A stretch of 64,000 nt of DNA, from NCBI RefSeq assembly GCF_000003195.3, contig NC_012870.2, forward strand, positions 23,924,501-23,988,500. The letters run 5' to 3'. This stretch comes from Sorghum bicolor (taxonomy: Eukaryota; Streptophyta; Magnoliopsida; Poales; Poaceae). Position 1 is the stretch's first letter. Every line of letters begins with the position of its first letter. The notes below the pieces were generated by a model. The model saw only the letters and a list, made by a program, of their open reading frames with translations. It was not told the DNA's origin and did not search any database. Positions 1 through 10,295 of the stretch are shown piece after piece. A program made the position numbers and the translations under genes.

Positions 1-355
1 TTGCTTCAACCCTTATCAATTCCTGGTTGGAAATGGGAAGAAGTCATCATGGATTTCATCAGTGGACTCCCAACTTCTGTTAAGGGTTACGACTCCATCT
101 GGGTGATTGTAGATCGTTTGACCAAGGTTGCTCGATTTATTCCAGTTCGAACTGACTACCGTCCACATCAATATGCAGAGTTGTACTTCGAGCACATTGT
201 TCGTCAGTATGGTGTACCTCGAACTATTGTATCAGATCGTGGACCACAGTTCACTGCTCGTTTTTGGGAATGTCTGCATGAGCATATTGGTACTCATTTA
301 GTCCGGAGCAGATTGGAATGTCAGTATGGCATCCCCGATGGTGAGCTCGGCTTCG
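1..355 (+). pseudogene. Ty3/gypsy integrase core fragment
   Basis: The reading frame opens at the window edge and encodes an rve-type integrase core. Visible are the segment ending MDFISGLP, which carries the first catalytic Asp, then VIVDRLTKVARFIPV, and the second Asp in IVSDRGPQF. About residue 105 the family sequence that should continue towards the catalytic Glu is replaced by unrelated residues, and the frame closes at 381. It is therefore a retrotransposon polyprotein remnant cut at both ends. The upstream part (protease, reverse transcriptase) would lie left of the window. The integrase call is firm; the element family cannot be named. Confidence 0.85.
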
Positions 356-1019
356 ATTCAGAGAACACGGCGACCGACTGACAGAGCGACTTCGGCAATG
401 GATAACTCCCAAACCAGCCCGAGATAGAAGATGATGCAGTTGACAAAGTTGGAGTTTCAACCAAGTTCTACAACTTTGTTAACAAGAGCAAAAGCCAGAT
501 CGGCCGGGATTGAAAGATATAGAGTTTTCAAAATCGATCAAGCAAACTGGTTTGGTTCCAGGACTTAGAAAATTTTCTAAGTGTTGGAAACAACCCCAAA
601 TCTGCCTTGTGGGTCACTTTTGAGCTATTTGTGTTCATTTTCATGAGATGGACATAAAACAACTTTTGTTCCTTATAAAATTTGCTACAACTTTGCTGTA
701 GGAAGTTTTGACATGCAAACATTTTATGAAACACTTTTTAAAAGCCTAAGCAAAAGAGGTTTCTAGGGCCTATTTGCACAAGTATGACTTAAAGGCATAT
801 TTTGGAGAAGTGATTAACATGAACATTGTTCCCAAGGTTAAGTTAAGCATAGATAAACTAATTACCAAAGCATAGAGCACAAACACAAGCATGGTTCACT
901 CATACATAAGCATAAGAAGCCTATTTAAGCAATTTAAAACACCACTTTGCATAGAATGACATGGCTCAAGATAGATGATGATCATGATATGCTTTGAGTA
1001 GATGATGATGCTCATGCTA
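356..1019. other. Unassigned retrotransposon-like debris
   Basis: No credible coding frame. The stretch follows the broken integrase and may be the 3' untranslated part of that retrotransposon. It ends with short imperfect repeats built on gatgatgatcatgatatgc and gatgatgatgctcatgc before the TRIM begins. No second LTR or polypurine tract could be seen. Confidence 0.4.
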
Positions 1020-1300
1020 TGCAAACGTCCCGCCTCCACGAGGCCGGGTCCACTTACATCTGGCAGCTTTTCTAGGACATAGTCAGCCCCCACAAACCAA
1101 CACTAATCTTTTCTACACACTTTGTCCTCACTCGTGCGCACCTGGGAAGTACTTCCCGGTCGGTCACCCATCACTAAATTTCTCCAGGCCAAGCACGCTT
1201 AACTTTAGAGTTCTTTGGAGATGGGCTTTCGGAAAAGAAGTTGCAACTTGTTGGTATGAGTCTCCTATTAATCCTATTAAGCCCTGGGCCGGGTGTTACA
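1020..1300 (-). repeat. TRIM 3' LTR
   Basis: This matches the repeat at 1505-1784 along its whole length with only scattered substitutions, for example tttct versus ttttt and ggagatgggctttcgg versus gaagatgggcttccgg. The outer end is slightly degraded. Confidence 0.85.
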
Positions 1301-1504
1301 TCCTCACCCCCTTAAGAGATCGACGTCCTCGTCGATCAACCCCAAGCCAGGAACGTCCCCTCTTGGCCACGTCCGTGCATCCAGTGCCAGCGCATATGTC
1401 ATGCTGTGTGACCACTCCGGATCCACACCAGCCATACACACCATGCCGGCGCAACTGCGACACACGCGCCTGTGAAACCACGAGGGTCGGCTCTGATACC
1501 ATTC

Positions 1505-1784
1505 TGTAACGTCCCGCCTCCACGAGGCCGGGTCCACTTACATCTGGCAGCTTTTTTAGGACATAGTCAGCCCCCACAAACCAACACTAGTCTTTTCTGC
1601 ACACTTTGTCCTCACTCGTGCGCACCTGGGAAGTACTTCCCGGTCGGTCACCCATCACTAAATTTCTCCAGGCCAAGCACGCTTAACTTTAGAGTTCTTT
1701 GAAGATGGGCTTCCGGAAAAGAAGTTGCAACTTGTTGGTATGAGTCTCCTATTAATCCTATTAAGCCCTGGGCCGGGTGTTACA
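1505..1784 (-). repeat. TRIM 5' LTR
   Basis: On the minus strand it begins TGTAACACCC and ends GGGACGTTACA, directly followed by the tRNA-iMet-type primer-binding site. Its outer end abuts the broken CACTA-1 transposase frame at 1785. Confidence 0.85.
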
Positions 1785-4120
1785 GTTAGGTTCGCACTGT
1801 GTACAGATGGAATGAATCCATTTGCTGAGAGGAGCAGCAAGCATAGCACATGGCCGGTGATTCTCACCATCTACAACCTCCCTCCATGGTTGATGCAGAA
1901 GCGAAAATACCTTTTGCTAACCTTACTTATCTCTGGACCAGTTCAACCTGGAGTTGACATGGATGTTTTCCTGGAGCCATTGATGGAGGAAATGAAAATG
2001 TTATGGGAAAAAGGTGTTCAAATGTTGAACGAGTATCGCAAAGATTCATTTACGCTAAGAGCAATTATTTTTGTTACTATCAACGATTACCCTGCTCTCT
2101 TTATTTTATCAGGGCAATTCAAGTGAAAGGTTGGTTGCGTGGTGTGCATAGATGGAAACCATTACGTGTCCCTTAATTCATCTAAGAAGATAGTGTACAT
2201 GAGGCACAGACGTTTCTTATCGAAAGGACACAAGTACCGCCTGAAAAAGATGGATAAGTACTTTGACCATAATGATGAAAGGAACTCAGATGCACCACTA
2301 GGTAATAGCAAAGGCCATAGAGTTTTCAAAATAGTCAGCAACATTAAATTTGTGTTTGGAAAGAAGACAAAGGATGGAAAATTAAGAAAGGATGTCAAAT
2401 CAACTCTAGGGGCAACATTCAAGAAGAAGTCCATTTTCTTCGAGTATTTGCCATACTGGAAAGACTTGGATGTACGACACGCGATCGATGGTATGCACGT
2501 CTAGAAGAATGTGTTCGAAAGTCTAATTGGCACATTGCTAGACATCAAGACCAAGACAAAGGAAGGACTCAATTCACGCTTTGAGATGGTGCAGTTAGGC
2601 ATAAAAAAAGAGCTTCATCCTGTTCTTCAAGAAAATGGGAAGTACCATCTCCCAGCAGCAAGCTACAACCTCAACATAGATGAGAAACATGCGATGTGTG
2701 AGTGGTTGAAGAAATTGAAAGTCCCATCTGGATTCTGCTCTAGCATACAGAGTTTTGTGTCAATGAAAGACCTAGCACTCACCAACTACAACTCACATGA
2801 TTGTCATGTCATGCTGACTACTTTCCTCCCTATTGCAATAAGGGCTATAAATCCAGTATTCTTAAAGATGGCAGTCATACGATTGTGCTACTTTTTCAAC
2901 AAGATCACACAAAAGGTAATTGACCGTGATGAGTTAGAATCCCTTCAGGAATTCACAGTGGAAAACAGTGTCACAGTTTGAGATGTGTTTCCCCCCCATC
3001 ATTCTTTGATATCATGGTGCACCTTGTGGTGCACTTGGTTCCACAAATACAGGCACTGGGTCCCATGTACCTGCATGAAATGTGGACTTACGAGCGTTTT
3101 ATGTCAATACTAAATGGCTATGTATCAACTCGTGCTCGTCCCGAGGCGTCCATGATAGAGGGGTATTGTACCGAAGAGGCGATTGAGTCCGGTGGACCAT
3201 TCTGCAATAATGTCCTAAAAGACCAGGTTGCAATAGGTTTGCCTCCGTCAAGACATGAGGGTAGGCTACATGGATGTGGGAGGATTGGACGAAAATCATT
3301 CATCCCACCAGATTATAATACAATACTTGAGGCACATCACAGCATCTTACATCAGCTCTCGATAATGGAGCATTTGATTGAACAACACATGGATGAGCTT
3401 CGAGAACATAATCCTAGGCAAACAGAGGATTGGGTAATGAAGGAACACAAGAAACAGTTATACACATGGCTAAGGGAGCAGGACATTCCATATGGGGAAA
3501 CAATTGAGAAACAAACCATCAAGGCTTTGGCATCTGGACCATCACGCCAAGTCATAACATGGCAAACCTATGACATAAGTGGATTCACATTTCATACCAA
3601 GTCTAAGGACCAAAAGAGCATGACACAAAATAGTGGTGTTCGATGCGAGGCCGTAGATGACAAAACTAGTGATATTATTACATACTTTGGCTTCATCGAG
3701 GACATATGGGAACTAGACTATGGTACAGTTCAGATCCCTGTGTTTCGATGTCAATGGGTTGAAGATAAACATGTCATAGTGGATAATTATGGGGTCAGAG
3801 TTCTTGATCTAAGTAAGGTGGGATATAAAGATGACCCATGGATCCTTGCTAATCGTGCTGCACAGGTTTTCTATGCTGAGCAGATCCTTTCTAAGAATGA
3901 GAAGAAAAGTACCGACAAACCGAAGCATGTAGTTTTTCCAGAAAAGCAACAAGCAGTTGGAGTTGACGGTGTATCGGATCTGGAGGATTTTAACCAATTC
4001 AGTGATATGTCCCTCTTTGTGGACCATCCTATGAAGATAAAAAATATTGAGCGAAGCATCCCACAGAGTTCTTTGCCATGGGTGCGCCCTGATGGACAAG
4101 GAAGAATAGTAGCGGTCTAG
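1785..4120 (+). pseudogene. CACTA-1 TNP2-like transposase, broken
   Basis: The translation begins VRFALCTDGMNPFAERSS and continues with CWPV-like and LLISGP-like blocks. These align with the Transposase_21 region of the second CACTA in this window (VRVALATDGFNPFG). The next frames carry the region before DUF4218 (2139-2504), DUF4218-like sequence (2511-3300) and a DUF4216-like C-terminal domain (about 3540-3880, with ITYFGFIEDIWELDYG and FRCQWVED). Stops near 2124, 2502 and 2979 and frame changes interrupt it, and everything upstream of TDGMNPF is missing at the TRIM junction. This is an old dead transposase from a clade clearly different from CACTA-2. Confidence 0.85.
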
Positions 4121-5150
4121 ATTGTATCTGTGATTCATCATGTAAACGCTTTGTCAAATGCAAAAATGTCTTATTTATGAAATGTATATCTTGATGAGTG
4201 GAACAAACTTTGTATTCATGACTTTTCGAGTTGGGGACGTCTCGGGTTTCGAAAACGTGTGTGTAGCTGTGGAAATGTGAAATTTCAAATTTTGAGTGGT
4301 CCAAACTCTCTCAGATGAAAAGTTGACCCTTACACACAATGCGTATCTTGATGAGCTGGAGAAACTTTGTATTCATGACTTTTGTATCTGAGGCTACCAA
4401 GGGTCCGGTCAAAGTGACTTTTCAAAAAAAAATCCAAGATTTGACTTGGTCAAACTAGGTCAAACTAGGCACTAAATGACCTCAAATGAAAAACTTTTGA
4501 ATACATGAGTGTTAGAGCTCCTCAAGATACACATTTTGGCATATGGGAAAGGATTGGTAAACTCTAGTCACAAAGTGTTGAATGTGACACAAACTTTATG
4601 AAACTATAAGTGAGACTTGTGGATTTAGAACTACACTTTTGAAACGCTTTGTCAAATGCAAAAATGTCCTATGTATGAAATGTATATCTTTATGAGTGGA
4701 ACAAACTTTGTATTCATGACTTTTCGAGTTGGGGATGTCTCGGGTTTCGAAAACGTGTGTGTAGCTGTGGAAATGTGAAATTTCAAATTTTGACTAGGTC
4801 AAACTAGGTCCAACTAGGCACTAAAAGTCCTCAAATAAAAAAGTTTTGGATAGAGAGGAGTTAGAGCTCATCAAGCTCTACCTTTCATACAATATGCAAT
4901 ATGCATTTGAAATTTAAAATAATATAAAAATAATATATAGGTGTGAAACAATATAATTATATTATAATATCATTATACAAATAATATATATACAATATAA
5001 TTATGTTAAAATATTATTATATTATAATATCCATATAGAATATAGAAATAATTATGTTAAAATATTATTATATTATAATATCAATATGCAATAAAAAAAT
5101 AGTAACAAAAAATATAGAAAACAATAATAATAATAAAAATTAAAAAAATT
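4121..5150. repeat. CACTA-1 internal repeats and AT-rich tract
   Basis: Downstream of the transposase, a block of about 150 bp at 4145-4295 recurs in direct orientation at 4643-4793 with few differences. Both contain aaacgctttgtcaaatgc and end with gtgaaatttcaaatttt. Between and after them are shorter TTTGACTTGGTCAAACTAGG-type repeats. From 4905 to 5145 the DNA is almost pure A/T with repeated attatattataatatc units. No coding frame. Confidence 0.7.
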
Positions 5151-5151
5151 T

Positions 5152-5235
5152 GTACAGGCGGGTGGTATTGACCACCGCCTATGTAGAGGTATTTCTACAG
5201 GCGGTGGTCAATGCCAACCGCCTGTAGAAATTGAG
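5152..5235. repeat. CACTA-1 hairpin-forming motif cluster
   Basis: This contains a perfect 14-bp stem, TTTCTACAGGCGGT (5192-5205) against its complement at 5217-5230, plus a related half-site at 5152-5184. The same CTACAGGCGG motif is repeated at the element's right end (14340-14618) and once at 9893-9926. Such arrays are typical transposase-binding subterminal repeats of CACTA elements, though here they lie in the middle of the element. Confidence 0.7.
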
Positions 5236-5760
5236 GCCATATAAAGGCCGCGCCCTACCCCCGAAATTTTCTAAGTCTGAAGGCGCGCCATTCGTTCGAA
5301 TTCACGCCGGCAGGCTGCCAAATTTTCCCGTCGACGTCTCGCCGCCGCACTGCCCTTCTCCATCCACTCCGCCACCGGTCACGTGCGCCGCCGTCTTCCT
5401 CTTCGCGCCGCGCCGAGCTCCGGTCAAACTGCGCCACCGTTTTCCTCTCCCCGCCGCGCTCCCGTCGAGGTATAGTTCGCCGGCATTCATGGAGGTATGG
5501 GCGGGTGCGGCCGCGCATGGGGGCTGGTGTGGGAGCGCGCGAGGTCGTCGGGGAGGTAGGGTTGCCACGCGGCGCGGCTCACTGGCGGCCAGTCGCAGCG
5601 CGGGGAGCGGCGGCGGGCATTCGATGGCGGCGGAGAGAGGAGAGGGGAGAGGGGAGAGCGACATGGGCCGGCCCAATCGTGGCCGAAGAGGAGAGAGGGG
5701 GGAGGTGGGCCGGCCCACCGCGGTTAGAGCTGTAGGCTGCCAATTTTTTTATATATTTAT
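5236..5760 (+). promoter_or_regulatory. Possible promoter and GC-rich leader
   Basis: A TATA-like box, CCATATAAAGG (5237-5247), directly follows the hairpin motif and leads into 480 bp of very GC-rich DNA with a possible splice donor at CGTCGAG|GTATAG (near 5478). The long frames here have no recognisable domain and no conserved start, so I read this as a leader rather than a protein gene. It could serve the second CACTA-1 gene, or be captured host DNA. Confidence 0.35.
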
Positions 5761-6233
5761 TAATTCTTTTGTATAATACTATTATTTATATATATATATG
5801 CAATTATATATATATATGTATAGATGATGCAATTATTGATATATTTATTTTTAATTTATATATATATATTTAATTTTAGTTATTTATATATATTTACTTT
5901 TTATAATGCAATTATTTATAATGCAACTTGTTATAATGCAATTATCAATATATATCTCTACTATAATTAAAATCTACTCCATGCAAATCCTACATGCAAG
6001 ATCAACGACTCACAGCACATGTCCTATAGATTAGACGGCCCAGATTAAAAGTATGATCAAGACCTTCCACATCTCAACTCTCCGCCTCTTCGCCCTCACG
6101 ACTCTCCGTGAATCCACCGTATCACAAAAAAACCTTCGTGAATAAAAAAACCCGCAACCTCCATTATTGCGGATCCCGGCCGTGGAGGAGAAAACACTCT
6201 CCGCCGTATCGCACTGGGCCGCCGGCTGCCGAC

Positions 6234-6403
6234 GTTGGAGACCTGTTGGGCGGCCGCCGCGTCCATCGTTGATCCTTCGCGGCCACCGCATCCAGGTGCG
6301 ATCCTCCGTGACCAGCTGCGTCTGTTGCGCCGATTGGAGACCTGCTAGGCTGCCGCCGCGTTCATCGTCGATCCTCTGTGGCCAAGCTCCATCTTTTGCG
6401 CCG
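6234..6403. repeat. Imperfect 100-bp tandem duplication in the Helitron
   Basis: The segments starting ttggagacctg at 6234 and at 6333 run in parallel through gccgccgcgt, catcg and gatcct. They form two diverged tandem copies in a GC-rich, untranslated-leader-like stretch. The frames across it have no recognisable domain. Confidence 0.55.
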
Positions 6404-6837
6404 ATGTGAGGGCCGATCATCCGAAGTATCATCAACGACCCAAAAGAAAAACGATTGCTGCGCTTGGATTTCAAGGCATCGACGACATCACATCGGCTTC
6501 GTCATCACCGTCGACCTCCTTCGGCGAAACCATGTTAGACGCCAACAAAGATCTCTGAACGCCGCGTGAAGAACCAGGTCCACTTGTGCATTCCACTGTG
6601 CTTCTCCTACTACTGCAAAAAAATATATGTCTACGTTAATATTCCACTGTGCTTCGGAAATTTACAGATTTCAAAAACATTGACTCTCTACCTGCATTAA
6701 TCTTTGTTTATCTCTCTGAATTTATGCCTGTGTGTTGAATTTCTGATACAAAACTATCTATATGTCTTACCTGATATATAGGTAACGCACTGCAACTTCT
6801 CAGCAAGTTTGGTCAATCCCAACAAGTCATTATTACA

Positions 6838-7330
6838 GTTTTGGCTTGAATTTGGCGTCCAGAAAAACGTTGGACGCTTTGAAATCCCTGTAGATGACCT
6901 GTCACACCAAAAGTTTGGATCAGATCTTAACCACTAATTACAGTCTCTGCATTCTTTAAAAAATTTGCATGCACATTCAGCTGAGAAAGTTTGTGTGCAC
7001 GGCTTTTTTTTCATTTTAAAGTTTCAGAGAATGTATTCAACGTGTCGTGACTGCAATGCGTTTTTAGCGCGGTACAATTCAGAGATTCAGATCATGCATA
7101 GTTCTGGTCTAGAAATAAAACTTAACTTCTCGTACTCCTTCATGGTGGAAATCCAGGCCTCGCGCAGGGGAGGATATGCTCAGTTGAATAGGTGATCATC
7201 CAAAGTCTTGTTGGGCATGAATGCATAAACCAGCACCCTGTGCTTGCTTCTGAATCCACAACGCAATAGCCAATCAGCTTCACCAGATTTGGCTGCTCAA
7301 GAACACCCAGGAATTAGACTTCAGACAGTC
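6838..7330 (-). pseudogene. Captured receptor-like cytoplasmic kinase exon fragments
   Basis: On the minus strand, 7178-7312 encodes a kinase subdomain IV-V piece: LEQPNLVKLIGYC, then after a small frame slip RVLVYAFMPNKTLDDHLF. A separate piece at 6838-6901 encodes VIYRDFKASNVFLD, the catalytic-loop block of subdomain VIb. The VIYRDFKASN form is characteristic of the RLCK-VII/PBS1-like family. The pieces are in gene order on the minus strand, separated by intron-like DNA, and both carry errors. They fit a captured multi-exon kinase gene inside the Helitron. No glycine loop or DFG segment was found. Confidence 0.8.
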
Positions 7331-7757
7331 ACTGCTTGTGCCCCTGAAATTATATAAAACAAACTCATGAAGTGTTATGTTCCTTGGAAATAAATAAGTG
7401 TATCTAATGAACTACTAGCCAATAACAGAATAAATTGCTAGGAGCAATCTGTACAGATGAATTGGGCTGTGCTTTCTAATTACTCTGAGTCAAAAGTCAC
7501 AATAGTAAATAGGAGTAGAAAGCAGTGGGTTAGTTCAGTAATCAGACAAACAAAACTAAACAAGTGTGGCTGGCTGTCTATCCTCACTCACATCGCACTC
7601 AGATTGTATAAACCATTTCTAAACAAGGAAGCAGAAAAGTGTTCCGTCCAAAATTCTCTCTCTAAACTTTTAAAATGTGCAACCTTTTGTACTAACAGTC
7701 AGTTATAAAGACATAGAAAAGTGTTCCGTCCAAAATTCTATGGAGTTCATATGCATA

Positions 7758-7932
7758 AAAATAATAAAGAAAAAGGAGACACTAAACATACAGACCAATA
7801 AGATCCACTAGAGAATTCAACTTGATCCATATTTGAAAAGGATGCCAAAGTGACAGAATATGAGTCCTCTTCTTGACTGTGAGAAGTATTGTCCGATTGG
7901 AGAGGCTTCCTGGGCGTGACTGATGGACTCTG
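7758..7932 (-). pseudogene. Possible N-terminal exon of the captured kinase
   Basis: The minus-strand frame contains SPSVTPRKPLQSDNTSHSQ and VTLASFSNM. Its Ser-rich composition resembles the variable N-terminal linker of RLCK-VII kinases, and it lies upstream of the kinase pieces in the same orientation. The match is by composition and position only. Confidence 0.35.
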
Positions 7933-9707
7933 CAAATCCACAAATAGTACAAAGTTTATCACTAAAGTTGCCTACTTTCATGTCCAAAAGTTAATTTGGC
8001 AGTGCAAGGCAAATAGAGACTGTCTGAGAAACAAAGACAAGTAGATGAAGCCCAAAGGGTACAGTTAAAAAAAGGGTACAGTTGCATCATAGCATCGGGT
8101 TTCCCATGTCTTCAATTGGTGCATAAATCTAACCAAAACCAAGCCCAATTGTGACCAAGTCGACATCCAAACAATAAGCAATCGAGTGTCACAACTTCAT
8201 TGCACACAAAGAAATCACCTGGAGAACGAACTGTAGAGGCTCGCCACAGAAACTGCAGCAGCTGGACTTCCCCGACGGCAAGTTCACGGGGTCCAACCAC
8301 GCCATGGACTTCCCCGACGGCAGATCCCAGCGCCGCCTCGCCGCGGCCCCAGGGTCCCCGCCCCTGCCGCCGTTGACCTCCGTCGCGGCCGCCGTGGTGC
8401 CGACCGTTGCGTGCCCGGAGAGTAAGCTCCCCTGCGCCTCGCACCTCCCGCTCCCGCCGACTGAGTCAGCGGAGACGTCCACCGACCCCCCGCGTCCCCG
8501 CCTCGCTTCCCTCGCCGCCCCCACCACCAGCCACTGCGCGTTGCCTCGCTTCGCGCAGCCCCTCCGCTGCTAGAACCCCAGGCTCCACTGGGGCCGGATG
8601 TGCCTCCAGATCGAACTTGACATGGTGGTCTCTAGATGCGCCTCCCACCTGGAAGCCGATGCTCAAAGCTCACGGTCCGGCAGCTGGTCGGTCCGTACGG
8701 TGGAGTGTTGCGGTGGAGTGTTGGGTGGATAAGGAAAGACACAGTTGAGAGAGTGTTAGGCATTACACGAGCCTAATGATAACGCGTGGCCGCAACTCTT
8801 TTTAATAATAGTAGCAGTTGGATAGTAGTAGTTGGATAGTCGATAAAAAAAATTAAAGGAGCAATTGTATAGGAGTACAAGAAGTTGCTAGCGGTTTTAT
8901 CAAAAGGAAAAAAAGTTGCTACGGGTTATAAAAAAAAGTTACCAAGCGGTTAAGATCTTTTTCTCTCTATTTCTCGTGATCAATGTCTACTGTGAAGATC
9001 TTTTTTTTCTTGTCTCACGTGATTAGCATATTAGATAAAAATAGAAATATAAATTTATAAAACAGATGAAATTATTCTTTATTCTTCTAATGTCAAAAAT
9101 CATTATAAATTTATAATAGATCATACTAGAGCGAAAACAATATAAATATTTTTCCGACCATATTCGACACCAAATTCGTTTAGAAACATATCCAAATTTG
9201 GATCTTGAACATCTAATATTGTATCCGTATTTAAATAATCAAATTATATATTTATCATATCGATATCCAGTTATATTCTATCTGTTATGGTCGGTGCTAT
9301 CCGTATTTGAATCCGACTCCAGATAGATATATAAAAAAGATATAATATGAGCAATATCTATTCGTATCAGATCCATTTTCATCCATAGATCCTATATAGT
9401 CGAGTATAAAATAGTTTGATTGAATGCCCAAATTAACTTGTATTTAGGTTTCTGTAGTGTGATTTATTTATGTTTAGTTATTTGTATACATAATGTTCAA
9501 AGTAAATAATACTTCATCAATACCTATAAAGAAAGTCGTTTAGGATATTGAAACGGTCTCAAAAGCCTAGCTTTGGCTCTTTATTTTTACAAAAATATTT
9601 ATCAAAATGTGGTATGTGTATATTTTTGTGAAAATATTTTTGAAGACAAACCTATTCATATGGTATCCCAAAATTAAGCCGTAGTGTTAGCACGGGCATT
9701 ATACTAG

Positions 9708-10295
9708 TATATAATAATAATAAATAATAAATATTTACTTAAATTAAAGTGTCTATGTATATACATGATGCCCACATATGCTAAGTAATTATATATATAT
9801 ATATATATGTATAAAAATAATAAGCAATTAATATTTGCTTTTAGTTTAAGTGTCTATGTATATACAATGCAATTATATATTTAATGCTTTCTACATGCGG
9901 TGGTCAATGCCAACCGCCTGTAGAAATCGAGGCGTATATGATGTTTTATTTTTCTTTATAATGCAATTATTTTTTATTTTTCTTATTTGATGTATATGAT
10001 GTTTTATTTTTCTTAAAATTATTAATTGTATATACATTATTTACAATGCAATTCATATTTGCTTTTAGTTTAAGTGTCTATGTATATATTTTATAGCATA
10101 AGCTAAGTAGTTATTATTTCTTTTTTATAATCCAATTATTTATAATGCAATTATATATATATATGTAAATTGCATATATTTATTTATGTGTAAAAATAAT
10201 AAACAATTAATAAACTTTATATTTGCTTTTAGTTTAAGTGTCTATGTATATACATTATTTATAATGCTAAGTAATTATTTGAATAGATTATCACG
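9708..10295. repeat. AT-rich repeats of CACTA-1 with one hairpin motif
   Basis: The unit ttgcttttagtttaagtgtctatgtatata occurs at about 9834, 10056 and 10218, with a diverged copy at 9739. One GCGGTGGTCAATGCCAACCGCCTGTAGAAAT motif, also present at 5201, lies at 9898-9928. No coding frame. This is the continuation of the CACTA-1 spacer on the right of the Helitron. Confidence 0.65.

Larger units (their letters stand above)
1020..1784 (-). mobile_element. TRIM (miniature LTR retrotransposon), complete structure
   Basis: Two near-identical direct repeats of about 280 bp flank about 200 bp of internal DNA. On the minus strand each repeat starts TGTAACACCCGGCCC and ends near GGGACGTTACA. Three bases after the 5' LTR lies TGGTATCAGAG (1491-1501), the usual primer-binding site for initiator methionine tRNA. 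Just before the 3' LTR lies a purine run, AAGGGGGTGAGGA (1301-1313), which fits a polypurine tract. There is no coding capacity, as expected of a TRIM copied in trans. The low-coordinate LTR end is altered (TGCAAACG instead of TGTAACG) and no clear 5-bp target duplication is visible. Confidence 0.85.
5955..9707 (+). mobile_element. Non-autonomous Helitron with captured gene fragments
   Basis: The left end TCTCTACTATAATTAAAATC follows a host A (5954). The right end has a GTGTTAGCACGGGC hairpin-like segment, then ATTATACTAG, and a host T (9708). This is the A|T insertion rule with TC...CTAG termini. Flanking DNA on both sides is the same AT-rich CACTA-1 spacer, so the Helitron landed in that element. 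Inside are GC-rich pieces (6060-6560 and 8240-8700) and kinase exon pieces on the minus strand. No helicase gene is present. The stretch 8760-9700 is AT-rich with nothing recognisable. Confidence 0.75.

Noticed and set aside
5231..5776. 181-codon frame in the GC-rich part of CACTA-1
   Set aside because: No domain, competing frames on both strands, and a likely leader with a splice donor in the middle.
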